The notes: generated by a model from the sequence alone, not told the origin. 15,370 bases of DNA from Treponema sp. (GCA_031259345.1 JAIRLQ010000275.1:1-15370), one strand, 5' to 3'; positions 7,679-13,934 are shown, counted from the stretch's first letter. Translations and numbers: made by a program.

Positions 7679-7746
7679 TTGAGCCGTCCGGCGACACGTT
7701 CAATATCATTGAACCGAAAGACGGCTGCCACCCCCACGAGTGGTAA
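7660..7746 (+). other. Slippery heptamer and -1 frame C-terminal tail
   Basis: The zero-frame codons CTA AAA AAG contain A_AAA_AAG, the same heptamer used for -1 frameshifting in E. coli dnaX. The -1 frame is open for 26 codons from GGC at 7666 to TAA at 7744-7746. Downstream, AGCCGTC (7682-7688) pairs with GACGGCT (7720-7726), and nested inside it GTTCAAT (7698-7704) pairs with ATTGAAC (7708-7714) around a 3-nt loop. The 15-nt gap from heptamer to outer stem is longer than usual for a stimulator. Adding one A to the run would give the same product, so a simple deletion is equally possible. Confidence 0.6.
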
Positions 7747-7768
7747 TTACCGGCGCATATTACGCCGC

Positions 7769-7789
7769 GGGGCTGCCTCAGGCAGCCCC
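7769..7789. terminator. Strong GC hairpin between nuclease-like gene and tRNA-Phe
   Basis: GGGGCTGCC (7769-7777) and GGCAGCCCC (7781-7789) pair perfectly over 9 bp around a 3-nt loop. A weaker 5-bp hairpin (7751-7767) lies just before it. On plus, a T6 run occurs only 12 nt later (7802-7807). On minus, no T-run follows. It probably separates convergent transcripts, but it is not a textbook terminator on either strand. Confidence 0.5.
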
Positions 7790-7806
7790 AAAACAGCCAT
7801 CTTTTT

Positions 7807-7879
7807 TGCCACCTCGGAGAATCGAACTCCAGACACGCAGATTTTCAGTCTGCTGCTCTACCAACTGAGCTAAGGTGGC
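7807..7879 (-). tRNA. tRNA-Phe (GAA)
   Basis: Read on the minus strand, a 73-nt cloverleaf. The acceptor stem GCCACCT pairs with AGGTGGC, with A as discriminator. The D-loop contains AGCTCAGTTGGTAGAGC. The anticodon loop is CTGAAAA with GAA at 7846-7844 in a GCAGA/TCTGC stem, and the T-arm is GTTCGATTC. The 3' CCA is not encoded, so it must be added after transcription. This tRNA decodes UUU and UUC. No second copy of its 3' end is seen in the window, so there is no sign of an integrated element using it. Confidence 0.96.
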
Positions 7880-7936
7880 CCGAATGCCAGTAACCGTTGT
7901 TAAAAGAATTTTGCAAAAGGCAAAATCCCTAAGCCC

Positions 7937-7978
7937 TTCCCAAAACGCGAACTTTTAGTTCGATGTTAGTTTTGGGAA
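7937..7978. repeat. Palindromic repeat, copy A
   Basis: TTCCCAAAAC (7937-7946) and GTTTTGGGAA (7969-7978) are perfect inverted repeats. Between them CGAACT and AGTTCG form an inner 6-bp hairpin with a TTT loop. Read on minus, the right end (AGGCTTTCCCAAAAC) matches the left end of the element at 8256 at all but one of 15 positions, marking the two as related. Confidence 0.65.
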
Positions 7979-8113
7979 AGCCTCCCCTTTGTAGAATTAA
8001 CATATCAAAGCTCAAAAAAAAAGTCAAGGGCCCGAAGACGAAAAACACAAATTATATTACCCCTGCGTTACCGGATATTTATACGGTACGCCGTTGGCAG
8101 CCGAAATTAAGGC

Positions 8114-8200
8114 TCAAGCCAGCAGAAAAACAATAACGGCGCCCAACCGTGCGCCCAAATATAGAAAAATCCTGGTAATGTAAAACTTCGCTCTTGCCAT
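8114..8200 (-). CDS. Possible 28-residue membrane peptide
   Basis: A minus-strand ATG at 8200 opens 28 codons: a basic start (MARAKFYITRIF) and a hydrophobic end (GAVIVFLLA), i.e. one membrane helix or the start of an export signal. After the TGA (8116-8114) the frame continues for 18 more sense codons to a TAA at 8059-8057, so it could also be the stump of a longer gene. No ribosome site is visible. It is divergent from the barrel protein gene. Chance is a real alternative. Confidence 0.22.
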   Translation of the reverse strand: MARAKFYITRIFLYLGARLGAVIVFLLA

Positions 8201-8237
8201 AGATGTTTTTTTTCTCTTTTTGCGCTATATTATTATT

Positions 8238-9377
8238 ATGAAAAATTTATTTATCGCGCGAGCCTTTCCCAAAACTTCAGCTTTTGAAGACAAGCTTGCT
8301 TGTCAAACAACCTTAGATTTAGAGGAAAAAGCGGGCTTTCGACCGTTTTTTCCAAAGCCGTTCCCGAAACCTACCAGGTTTTGGGAACGGCTCGTGCTAA
8401 AGGTATTCGTTTTTCTGTTGGTTTTGTCCGCTGCGGTCGGACCTGCTTTTGCCTTCGAAATTGGCGATTTACACAGCGGATTATCAAATCTTTCCGCTGA
8501 AATGGCAAAAGCCCTGCCGTTTAATTCCGGTATCGGGTTAAATTGGTCCGATGCCTATGTGGGAAAACTTTTCCCAAGTGTTCCCCCTCATTTTGGCGTC
8601 GGCGGCTCTTTTGGTTTTACCACCATGGACCTGAAAACCATTGAAAATTTGTCAAAGGTTTTGGGCTACGACATGCCCTTTGGAGCCCCGCGCCTTTATT
8701 TTCCCGCCTATACTGCCGAAGCCCGGCTTGGCGGATTCTTTCTTCCATTTGATATAGGCCTTAAATTTGGCATGTTACCCCAAACCAAACTGTGGGGAAC
8801 ATCCACAAAAATGAATTATCTCTTGCTGGGCGCCGGCTTGCGTTATGCGATTCTTGACGGCAAGAGCCGGACCCTGCTGCCCAATATCTCGATAGGCCTG
8901 GGTTTTAATTACCTAAAAGGCGGCTTAAGCTCTTCAGTAAACCAGGCGGTAAATATTGGTGTCAATGGAGCATCCGACCAGATCACCCTGGAAAAGCCGG
9001 ATGTTGCACTATCCTGGTCAAGCAAATCACTTGAATTAACCATGCAGATTTCCAAAAATATTTTACTTATTACCCCCTATCTCGGTTTTGGGGCAAGTTA
9101 TTCCTGGTCCGAAGTTGGCTATGACGCGGACGCGACGGTTCGGTATAATGGAAGAGCCATCACACCAGGCGATATTATCGCCATCGGGAATGAACTCGGC
9201 GGAATAAGCCTGGGCGACGGGGGCCTTTCTTCGTCCAAAAAAGACAGCGCTTTCGGCCTCAGGGGTTTTGGGGGCATATCTTTGGATCTTATGGTGCTCC
9301 ACCTTGACATGACGGGGCTGTTTAATTTCTTTGACAAAAACTACGGCGCCCAGATAGGATTCAGGGTTCAGCTATAA
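8238..9377 (+). CDS. Probable outer-membrane beta-barrel protein with repeat-encoded N-terminal extension
   Basis: A 379-residue exported protein of unknown function. A good signal peptide (VLKVFVFLLVLSAAVGPAFA) does not begin until about residue 53. The residues before it (NLFIARAFPKTSAFEDK and onward) are encoded by a palindromic repeat at 8256-8397. The mature region is rich in Gly, Ser, Tyr and Phe with alternating beta-strand patterns (HFGVGGSFGFTTMDL, NISIGLGFNYLKGG, ITPYLGFGASYSWSEV). It ends GAQIGFRVQL, close to the aromatic/hydrophobic C-terminal strand of outer-membrane barrels. ATG 8238 is preferred over TTG 8220. GTG 8394, at the repeat edge, would give a conventional protein starting at the signal peptide and is a serious alternative. 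Neither start has a strong ribosome site. Confidence 0.75.
   Translation: MKNLFIARAFPKTSAFEDKLACQTTLDLEEKAGFRPFFPKPFPKPTRFWERLVLKVFVFLLVLSAAVGPAFAFEIGDLHSGLSNLSAEMAKALPFNSGIGLNWSDAYVGKLFPSVPPHFGVGGSFGFTTMDLKTIENLSKVLGYDMPFGAPRLYFPAYTAEARLGGFFLPFDIGLKFGMLPQTKLWGTSTKMNYLLLGAGLRYAILDGKSRTLLPNISIGLGFNYLKGGLSSSVNQAVNIGVNGASDQITLEKPDVALSWSSKSLELTMQISKNILLITPYLGFGASYSWSEVGYDADATVRYNGRAITPGDIIAIGNELGGISLGDGGLSSSKKDSAFGLRGFGGISLDLMVLHLDMTGLFNFFDKNYGAQIGFRVQL
8256..8397. repeat. 142-bp element with 20-bp terminal inverted repeats (copy B)
   Basis: The ends 8256-8275 and 8378-8397 are inverted repeats matching at 18 of 20 positions. Inside, GACAAGC and GCTTGTC (8289-8304) form a hairpin. At the right end, 8357-8372 and 8376-8391 form a 16-bp stem with one G-U wobble and a 3-nt loop. 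The segment 8271-8308 aligns with 9396-9429. No clear target duplication is visible. It encodes no transposase, so it would be a non-autonomous (MITE- or REP-like) element. Confidence 0.65.
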
Positions 9378-9390
9378 AAGCTTGAGGCGG

Positions 9391-9445
9391 CTCTGAAACT
9401 TCAGTTTTTGGAAAAGCTTGTTCCGAAACTGACCGGGTTTTGGAA
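9391..9445. repeat. Palindromic repeat, copy C
   Basis: CTCTGAAACTTCAGTTTTTG begins at 9391 and closely matches the minus-strand hairpin at 3928-3899. AAGCTTG follows, as it does in the 8256 element. TTCCGAAAC (9421-9429) and GTTTTGGAA (9437-9445) then form a hairpin with one G-U pair. It lies just past the barrel gene stop, between convergent genes. No T-run follows on plus. Confidence 0.6.
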
Positions 9446-9456
9446 TAAGCCCGCTT

Positions 9457-9482
9457 AAAAGCCGGCTCCTAAAAGGGCCGGC
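9457..9482 (-). terminator. Intrinsic terminator of the flagellar operon
   Basis: On the minus strand GCCGGC (9482-9477) and GCCGGC (9466-9461) form a GC-rich stem with a 10-nt loop, followed at once by TTTT (9460-9457). The stem and loop include the last codons and the TAG stop (9471-9469) of the final gene, so the terminator overlaps the coding region. Confidence 0.7.
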
Positions 9483-10008
9483 GCTCCAGAAGGGCTACCG
9501 CCATTTCGGCCTCTGAAATACTGATACCAAGCCTTGAAGCAATTATTTTGGCGCTTAAACCGGAACGGGCAAGTTCCCGGATTTGTTCATTAAGGGAATC
9601 CCGAACAGGCTTTTCGGGACGCGCCTCCAAAGGGGCTTCCCTGGGAAGCTCTTTTGGGACTTCCTTTAAAGGCGTTTCTTCTTTCTCGACAGAAAAGCGC
9701 ATGGCTTTGCCCAATTCACGGTAGGCTTTTTCCGAAGAAAGGCTGCGCTCCAGATCCCTGGTATAAACTTTAATACGTTTATCTGTTTCTTCAAGCAGAG
9801 CCCGCAGGCTTTTTTCTTTTTCTTCAAATAAAGAAACATCCTGTTCGGTAATCTCGTCAATCCGCGCAAGTATGCGGTTTACTTCCTCCCTTATTTCAGA
9901 GAGCATGGCTTCCCGGCCGGTTCGTTTTTTTATATATGAACGAAAATACAAAAAGGCGAGAAGACAAAAAACCAAACTGGCGCTAGAGGCAAGTACAGGC
10001 CAGGACAT
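9469..10008 (-). CDS. SwrB-like membrane coiled-coil protein with C-terminal helix-turn-helix-like domain
   Basis: A 179-residue protein and the last gene of the flagellar operon. One N-terminal membrane helix (about 4-24, PVLASSASLVFCLLAFLYF) is followed by a charged coiled coil (about 35-110, heptad-rich, with ILARIDEITEQDVSLFEEKEKSLRALLEE). A Pro/Glu linker leads to a C-terminal domain (about 138-176) reading LNEQIRELARSGLSAKIIASRLGISISEAEMAVAL, a helix-turn-helix-like fold. In Bacillus subtilis, swrB lies directly after the flagellar sigma factor and has the same three-part layout; SwrB promotes flagellar basal-body assembly there. Here the gene is three positions after the sigma factor. 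Homology is inferred from architecture and context only. Start ATG is 6 bp past the previous stop, with no strong ribosome site, suggesting coupled translation. Confidence 0.78.
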   Translation of the reverse strand: MSWPVLASSASLVFCLLAFLYFRSYIKKRTGREAMLSEIREEVNRILARIDEITEQDVSLFEEKEKSLRALLEETDKRIKVYTRDLERSLSSEKAYRELGKAMRFSVEKEETPLKEVPKELPREAPLEARPEKPVRDSLNEQIRELARSGLSAKIIASRLGISISEAEMAVALLERRPF

Positions 10009-10014
10009 ATACGG

Positions 10015-10344
10015 TCAGCCCGAAATATCAATATTGCGGCCAAGGCTGGGATCCCTAAGGAGTTCGCTCTCGTTTTTTTTATCTTCTCCTTCGGCTTCCG
10101 TATCCTCTCTGCCTTCCTGTCCCTGGTATTGCTGCCCCCCCCTGCCGTCTTTAATCTTTCCCGTTTCTTCGCCCATTTCCTGGGCCTCGTTTACCGAACG
10201 GACATGTTCCAGAGCTTTCATCTGGCTTTGCTCCTGCTGAAGGGCCTGCTGAATCTGCAACCCGTCCTTTTGCATTGCCTGGGTTTTGCCGACTTTTTCC
10301 ATCTGGGCAAACAGGGTTTGAAGGTCAATTGGTTGTATAGCCAT
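10015..10344 (-). CDS. Small charged protein of the flagellar operon, function unknown
   Basis: A 109-residue protein I do not recognise. The first third looks ordered and helical (AIQPIDLQTLFAQMEKVGKTQAMQ), continuing into a Gln/Glu-rich helix (QIQQALQQEQSQMKALEHVRSV). From about residue 60 it becomes Gly/Glu/Asp/Lys-rich and probably disordered, ending LLRDPSLGRNIDISG. There is no signal peptide or membrane helix. The ATG at 10344 has AGAGGGGG just upstream; the longer frame from 10362 lacks a better site. The start lies inside the 3' end of the FapA gene (20-bp overlap), pointing to coupled translation. Position implies a motility role; no biochemical function can be assigned. Confidence 0.75.
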   Translation of the reverse strand: MAIQPIDLQTLFAQMEKVGKTQAMQKDGLQIQQALQQEQSQMKALEHVRSVNEAQEMGEETGKIKDGRGGQQYQGQEGREDTEAEGEDKKNESELLRDPSLGRNIDISG

Positions 10345-12286
10345 CCGGCCCCCTCTTTGCATCTTCGTCAGGCTCTTCGTACTTGGTTACCCGGATCAGG
10401 TTGTCTTCAAGAATAAAGGTAACCGACCGGTACTCGGTGCGGACATCGCTTACCGCTTCCTTTATAATAATCTTTACCCCGGGATAAACTTTTGAAGAAG
10501 CCGAAACCCGGGCGCGGACTTTTATGCCGTTAAGATATTCCTGCACTTTGGCAATTCCGTTATTAACCTGCCTAAGGTCCCCGGAAATAAGCTGCCTTTT
10601 GTCCATAAGTTCTTTCATGTAAATTTCTTTGTCTTCCGGCAGGGATTTCCGCTGCTTTTTAATATTGATTAAGGTTTGTAAATTGCGGTGAATATCCTCA
10701 AGCTGTTTTTCCATCGTTTCTTTGCTGGCGGTATATTTTTCAAGCTGCATCTTGCTTTTGGGATCGATGCCGACTTCACAGATCGTCTCGGTACCCGAGG
10801 TAGGGCTTCCCAAAATCTTGGCGTTAATTTCTTCCGAAGCCCTAAGACGGCCGCCTACAATGTGGGCGCGTTTTCCCTGGCAGACAATGCGTTTAAAAGC
10901 ATCCACCTGGGAATTGATAATCCCATCGGAAGCCGCTACCATATTGCCCGATTCGATAATCGCGTTTTCGATAAACCGGGCAAATACGGAACGGCCCGAC
11001 TTAATGGTACCCGTATTTTTGCCCGTAATACCCTGGTGGACAATAATATCGCCTTCGGCGTCAAGCTCCGCCTTTTCTACGGTACCGTTTACTTCGATAT
11101 TTCCGGCCGCTTTTACGGAAAAGCCGTCTTCCACATTGCCGTTAATTACAACAGTACCCAAAAATATAATATTTCCGGTTTTAAGATTGACATCACCGTT
11201 TACGGTATACACTTCTTCAACATTGATCTTGCCGCCGGAAATAATAACCTGCCCGTTAATATCCGCGATAATAGTTGCGCCGTCATCGCCCAGGTGAACA
11301 TTATTGCCTATAGGAATTAGAATCGTTTTGCCGTTCTTGGCGGGGATCACCTTCCCGGTAACGGTCCGCCCGGCAACCCCGGATTCGGGCGGAACCACCC
11401 TCGCCAAAGGCTGATTCTGCACTACATTTTTGATGATATTAAGATCTTTAAAATCAATGCGGCCGTTGCTTCCTTCGCGCAATTTAAGCCTGCTCTGATC
11501 TGTTTCAAAATTGTATTGAATATAGGAATCCCTGCCGTTAACCGGCCTCGTTCCTTCGGCTACTACAACCCTTTCCTTGTAAACAGGCCTGTCCGCAAAA
11601 TCCCTTAAATACTCTTCATTTACCCCGTAAATCACCCGGTTGTTTCTTAAAAAACTTAAAAAGGTCTCTACAGAAATATCGCAGCCCCCCAAACCCGGCG
11701 CCGTTACGGTAATAAAAGCTTTCATTTCGCCGTCGGCAATATCAACGGTAACGCTTGAGTCATTTGTCGGTAAGTGTTCAAAATCACCTATCCTGACGTA
11801 TTTCCCTTTTGCCTCCGTTACAACCCTGGAGACAAGTTCGGAATCGAATTCGGTAACGCCCCTTCCGTGAATAAGGCGCATGGCATCGGATTCCGAAGCC
11901 CGGTACCCCTTGCCTTTGGGAGGTATCGCTTTTAAGAATGCTCCGTCTACATTTAAATGAAGAAAAACGTCTCCGTCGAGATCTTCGACAATACTGCCGG
12001 CAAAAGCTGATTCTTCATCTTCTGAATCTTCAAAGCCCTCATCTTCTTTGATTATAACCCGTTCATAGGCATTTATAACCCAGTCTTTTTTCCCCGAGCC
12101 CAAAATACCGGGAGAACCTTTTTCTGTAACTTCGTATTCCAGGCGCCGTACCGGAAGTTCCAGCAGCGTCGCCGCCTCGCTTACCGCTTCTTCAAGGGTC
12201 GCCCCCCTTGCCGTTACAGTTCTGACAGATCTGTCCTCTTCCAATTGTTCCCTGATAAGATTCTGAAGCCGGACAAAATCAACCAT
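10325..12286 (-). CDS. FapA (DUF342) family protein with N-terminal Jag-N-like domain
   Basis: A 653-residue protein. Residues about 20-75 (VRTVTARGATLEEAVSEAATLL...YEVTEKGSPGILGSGKKDW) resemble the Jag N-terminal domain. The middle contains the FapA/DUF342 signature (VVPPESGVAGRTVTGKVIPAKNGKT) and then a right-handed beta-helix-like run of repeated short strands (VNGDVNLKTGNIIFLGTVVINGNVEDGFSVKAAG). A coiled coil (about 515-585, KMQLEKYTASKETMEKQLEDIHRNLQTLINIKKQ) follows. FapA proteins are linked to flagellar assembly and polarity, but their mechanism is not settled. AGGGG before the ATG overlaps the sigma-factor stop codon. The small downstream gene overlaps its 3' end. No truncation is seen. 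Confidence 0.88.
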   Translation of the reverse strand: MVDFVRLQNLIREQLEEDRSVRTVTARGATLEEAVSEAATLLELPVRRLEYEVTEKGSPGILGSGKKDWVINAYERVIIKEDEGFEDSEDEESAFAGSIVEDLDGDVFLHLNVDGAFLKAIPPKGKGYRASESDAMRLIHGRGVTEFDSELVSRVVTEAKGKYVRIGDFEHLPTNDSSVTVDIADGEMKAFITVTAPGLGGCDISVETFLSFLRNNRVIYGVNEEYLRDFADRPVYKERVVVAEGTRPVNGRDSYIQYNFETDQSRLKLREGSNGRIDFKDLNIIKNVVQNQPLARVVPPESGVAGRTVTGKVIPAKNGKTILIPIGNNVHLGDDGATIIADINGQVIISGGKINVEEVYTVNGDVNLKTGNIIFLGTVVINGNVEDGFSVKAAGNIEVNGTVEKAELDAEGDIIVHQGITGKNTGTIKSGRSVFARFIENAIIESGNMVAASDGIINSQVDAFKRIVCQGKRAHIVGGRLRASEEINAKILGSPTSGTETICEVGIDPKSKMQLEKYTASKETMEKQLEDIHRNLQTLINIKKQRKSLPEDKEIYMKELMDKRQLISGDLRQVNNGIAKVQEYLNGIKVRARVSASSKVYPGVKIIIKEAVSDVRTEYRSVTFILEDNLIRVTKYEEPDEDAKRGPDGYTTN

Positions 12287-12295
12287 GTATTGCCC

Positions 12296-13108
12296 CTAAA
12301 CAATGCCTCTTCTGGAATTCTTTAGCCTGGCCCGCAAACGGGTAATGGCTTTGGTATGGAGCTGGGACACTCTGGATTCGGTAACACCCAGAACTTTGCC
12401 AATTTCTTTTAAAGTAAGATCTTCAAAATAATAAAGCACCAAAATTTTCTTTTCGTTATCGGGAAGCTCATTTATGGCTTCTACTATGACACGGCGTACT
12501 TCGTCACGTTCTGCGATAACTTCCGGGTTTAGGCTTGAAGGGGATTCAATACTGTCCGCAATGGAAGCCTTGTCGTTTTCGTCTCCGGAATACCAGACTT
12601 CGTGTATCGAAATAATCGATGCCCCGGAAATCTTCATCATGGTTTTAAGATATTCGTCTTCGCTCATACCCAAAGCGCCGGCAATCTCCTGATCATTTGC
12701 CGTCCGTCCCAGCCGTGCTTCCAGGGTTCCGATAGCGTCTTCAACTTCCCGTGTTTTTTGGCGTATTGAACGGGGCACCCAATCGATGGAACGAAGTTCA
12801 TCAAAGATAGCCCCCCGGATACGGGTAACCGCATAAGTTTTAAATTTTACATTTTTATCGGGTTCGAATTTTTCAATGGCGTCAAGAAGCCCAAAAGTTC
12901 CAAAACTTACAAGATCTTCAAACTCAACATTGGAAGGCATGCCGACCGCAACTTTGCCGGCTACATATTTTACCAGCGGGGCGTACTGAATAATAAACAT
13001 ATCCCTGATTTTAGGATCCCTGGTTTTACGGTATTTTTTCCAGAGCCCGTCTTCTGTTTTTTGTTCCATGGAATAAACCTCTATATTATCCCCGGAGACC
13101 TTCCTCAT
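12296..13108 (-). CDS. fliA: RNA polymerase sigma factor for flagellar genes (FliA/WhiG type)
   Basis: A 270-residue sigma-28-family factor that directs RNA polymerase to late flagellar and chemotaxis promoters. Region 2 spans about 40-115 (VEFEDLVSFGTFGLLDAIEKFEPDKNVKFKTYAVTRIRGAIFDELR, then DWVPRSIRQKTRE). Region 3 is about 120-165. Region 4 is about 212-262 (INELPDNEKKILVLYYFEDLTLKEIGKVLGVTESRVSQ), containing the -35 recognition helix. Length fits the family (about 240-270). ATG 13108 has AAGGA at suitable spacing, 3 bp after the preceding gene. ATG 13069 (MEQKTEDGLWKKY) has GAGG upstream and is a possible shorter start. In spirochaetes this gene is often called whiG. No FlgM-like anti-sigma gene is seen in the window. 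Confidence 0.94.
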   Translation of the reverse strand: MRKVSGDNIEVYSMEQKTEDGLWKKYRKTRDPKIRDMFIIQYAPLVKYVAGKVAVGMPSNVEFEDLVSFGTFGLLDAIEKFEPDKNVKFKTYAVTRIRGAIFDELRSIDWVPRSIRQKTREVEDAIGTLEARLGRTANDQEIAGALGMSEDEYLKTMMKISGASIISIHEVWYSGDENDKASIADSIESPSSLNPEVIAERDEVRRVIVEAINELPDNEKKILVLYYFEDLTLKEIGKVLGVTESRVSQLHTKAITRLRARLKNSRRGIV

Positions 13109-13111
13109 TTT

Positions 13112-13903
13112 TTATTCCTTTTTGCCTAAAATAGTACGAATCCCCATAGCCAGGTCCTTGGGATTAAAATCTCCCTCTATTTTCTGACCCTTGCTGTTTA
13201 GAGAGGGATTTTTTGCCGGCGACGGTATTGAATAGTCCACCGTATCCCCTTCCGCGTCCCCGGAACTGGGCAAAAAAGCTCCGGCTAAACTGTCAAGATC
13301 CGGCAATATATCAATAGACCCGGGAACTACCGGCACCGCGGAAGAAACGCCCCCGGATCCACCGGGCTTGCCCGGAGTGGAAGAAGCAAACACTTCGTCA
13401 CTTTCATTATAATCACTGCCGCCTACTTGGTCTACAGGGGGAACAGAAAAGGCCGGGAGAACGCCGTTGCCGCTTATGCCCCCGGCAGAAAGGTCAATTT
13501 CCCCGGAACCGGTACTTCCCGAGGCGGAAGCGGCAGGGGCGGCCACAGGGGGAGCGACTTTGTTTTGAAGATAGTCTGAAATATCCCCCAGAGCCCCGTC
13601 CGAATCATCGGCCAGCGCGGCTTTTACGCCCACCCCGCCGTCCGCAAAAGAGGGCTCCTCAACTTCAGAACCCTCCTCTATATTTATCCTTCTCCCAGGG
13701 GCCGAAACATCCCCATCCAGCAATTCAGGGAGGAAATGGCAAATCAAAAACCAGATTATACCGGAAACAACAAAGAAGAGGACGCCAAAGGCAAGGGGCC
13801 GCACAAGGAATACCGGAAAAGGCGCGCCTGCGACAAGGTTTAATATCAGAGATACAAAAAAACCAAAAGCCGAGGCAATTCCCGAAATTTTAAAATTAAA
13901 CAC
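13112..13903 (-). CDS. Two-helix membrane protein with long disordered tail, flagellar operon
   Basis: An unrecognised protein of about 263 residues. Two hydrophobic helices lie near the N-terminus (ISGIASAFGFFVSLILNLVAG and RPLAFGVLFFVVSGIIWFLI), joined by a short loop, so both ends should face the same side, probably the cytoplasm. About 180 residues rich in Gly, Ser, Pro, Ala and Asp follow, likely disordered. A short charged, helical C-terminus (DFNPKDLAMGIRTILGKKE) looks like a docking peptide. I chose GTG at 13903, which has AAGGA at good spacing. The longer TTG frame (13948) overlaps flhG and lacks a ribosome site. Its place between flhG and the sigma factor suggests a role in flagellar placement or regulation; this is inference. 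Confidence 0.75.
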   Translation of the reverse strand: MFNFKISGIASAFGFFVSLILNLVAGAPFPVFLVRPLAFGVLFFVVSGIIWFLICHFLPELLDGDVSAPGRRINIEEGSEVEEPSFADGGVGVKAALADDSDGALGDISDYLQNKVAPPVAAPAASASGSTGSGEIDLSAGGISGNGVLPAFSVPPVDQVGGSDYNESDEVFASSTPGKPGGSGGVSSAVPVVPGSIDILPDLDSLAGAFLPSSGDAEGDTVDYSIPSPAKNPSLNSKGQKIEGDFNPKDLAMGIRTILGKKE

Positions 13904-13934
13904 CCTTTCCTTCCTTATCCAAAACGGGCCAATG

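Larger units (their letters stand above)
7880..8237. other. 358-bp intergenic region with a repeat and one tiny reading frame
   Basis: Between tRNA-Phe (minus) and the barrel protein gene (plus) lie a palindromic repeat (7937-7978) and a 28-codon hydrophobic frame on minus (8114-8200). A short inverted pair TACCG/CGGTA is also present near 8069-8088. No full-length gene is visible. The minus-strand part nearest the tRNA should hold the tRNA promoter, but no convincing -35/-10 pair was found. Confidence 0.5.

Noticed and set aside
7807..7879. tRNA-Phe as an integration site for a mobile element
   Set aside because: No second copy of the tRNA 3' end, no integrase and no phage-like genes are present in the window.
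7880..8237. CRISPR array or tandem repeat
   Set aside because: The inverted repeats here are not regularly spaced direct repeats and have no spacers or cas genes nearby.
10688..11320. A 210-codon open frame on plus opposite the FapA gene, and a second one at 10722
   Set aside because: Both are shadows of a confidently assigned gene on minus, with no ribosome site or family features.
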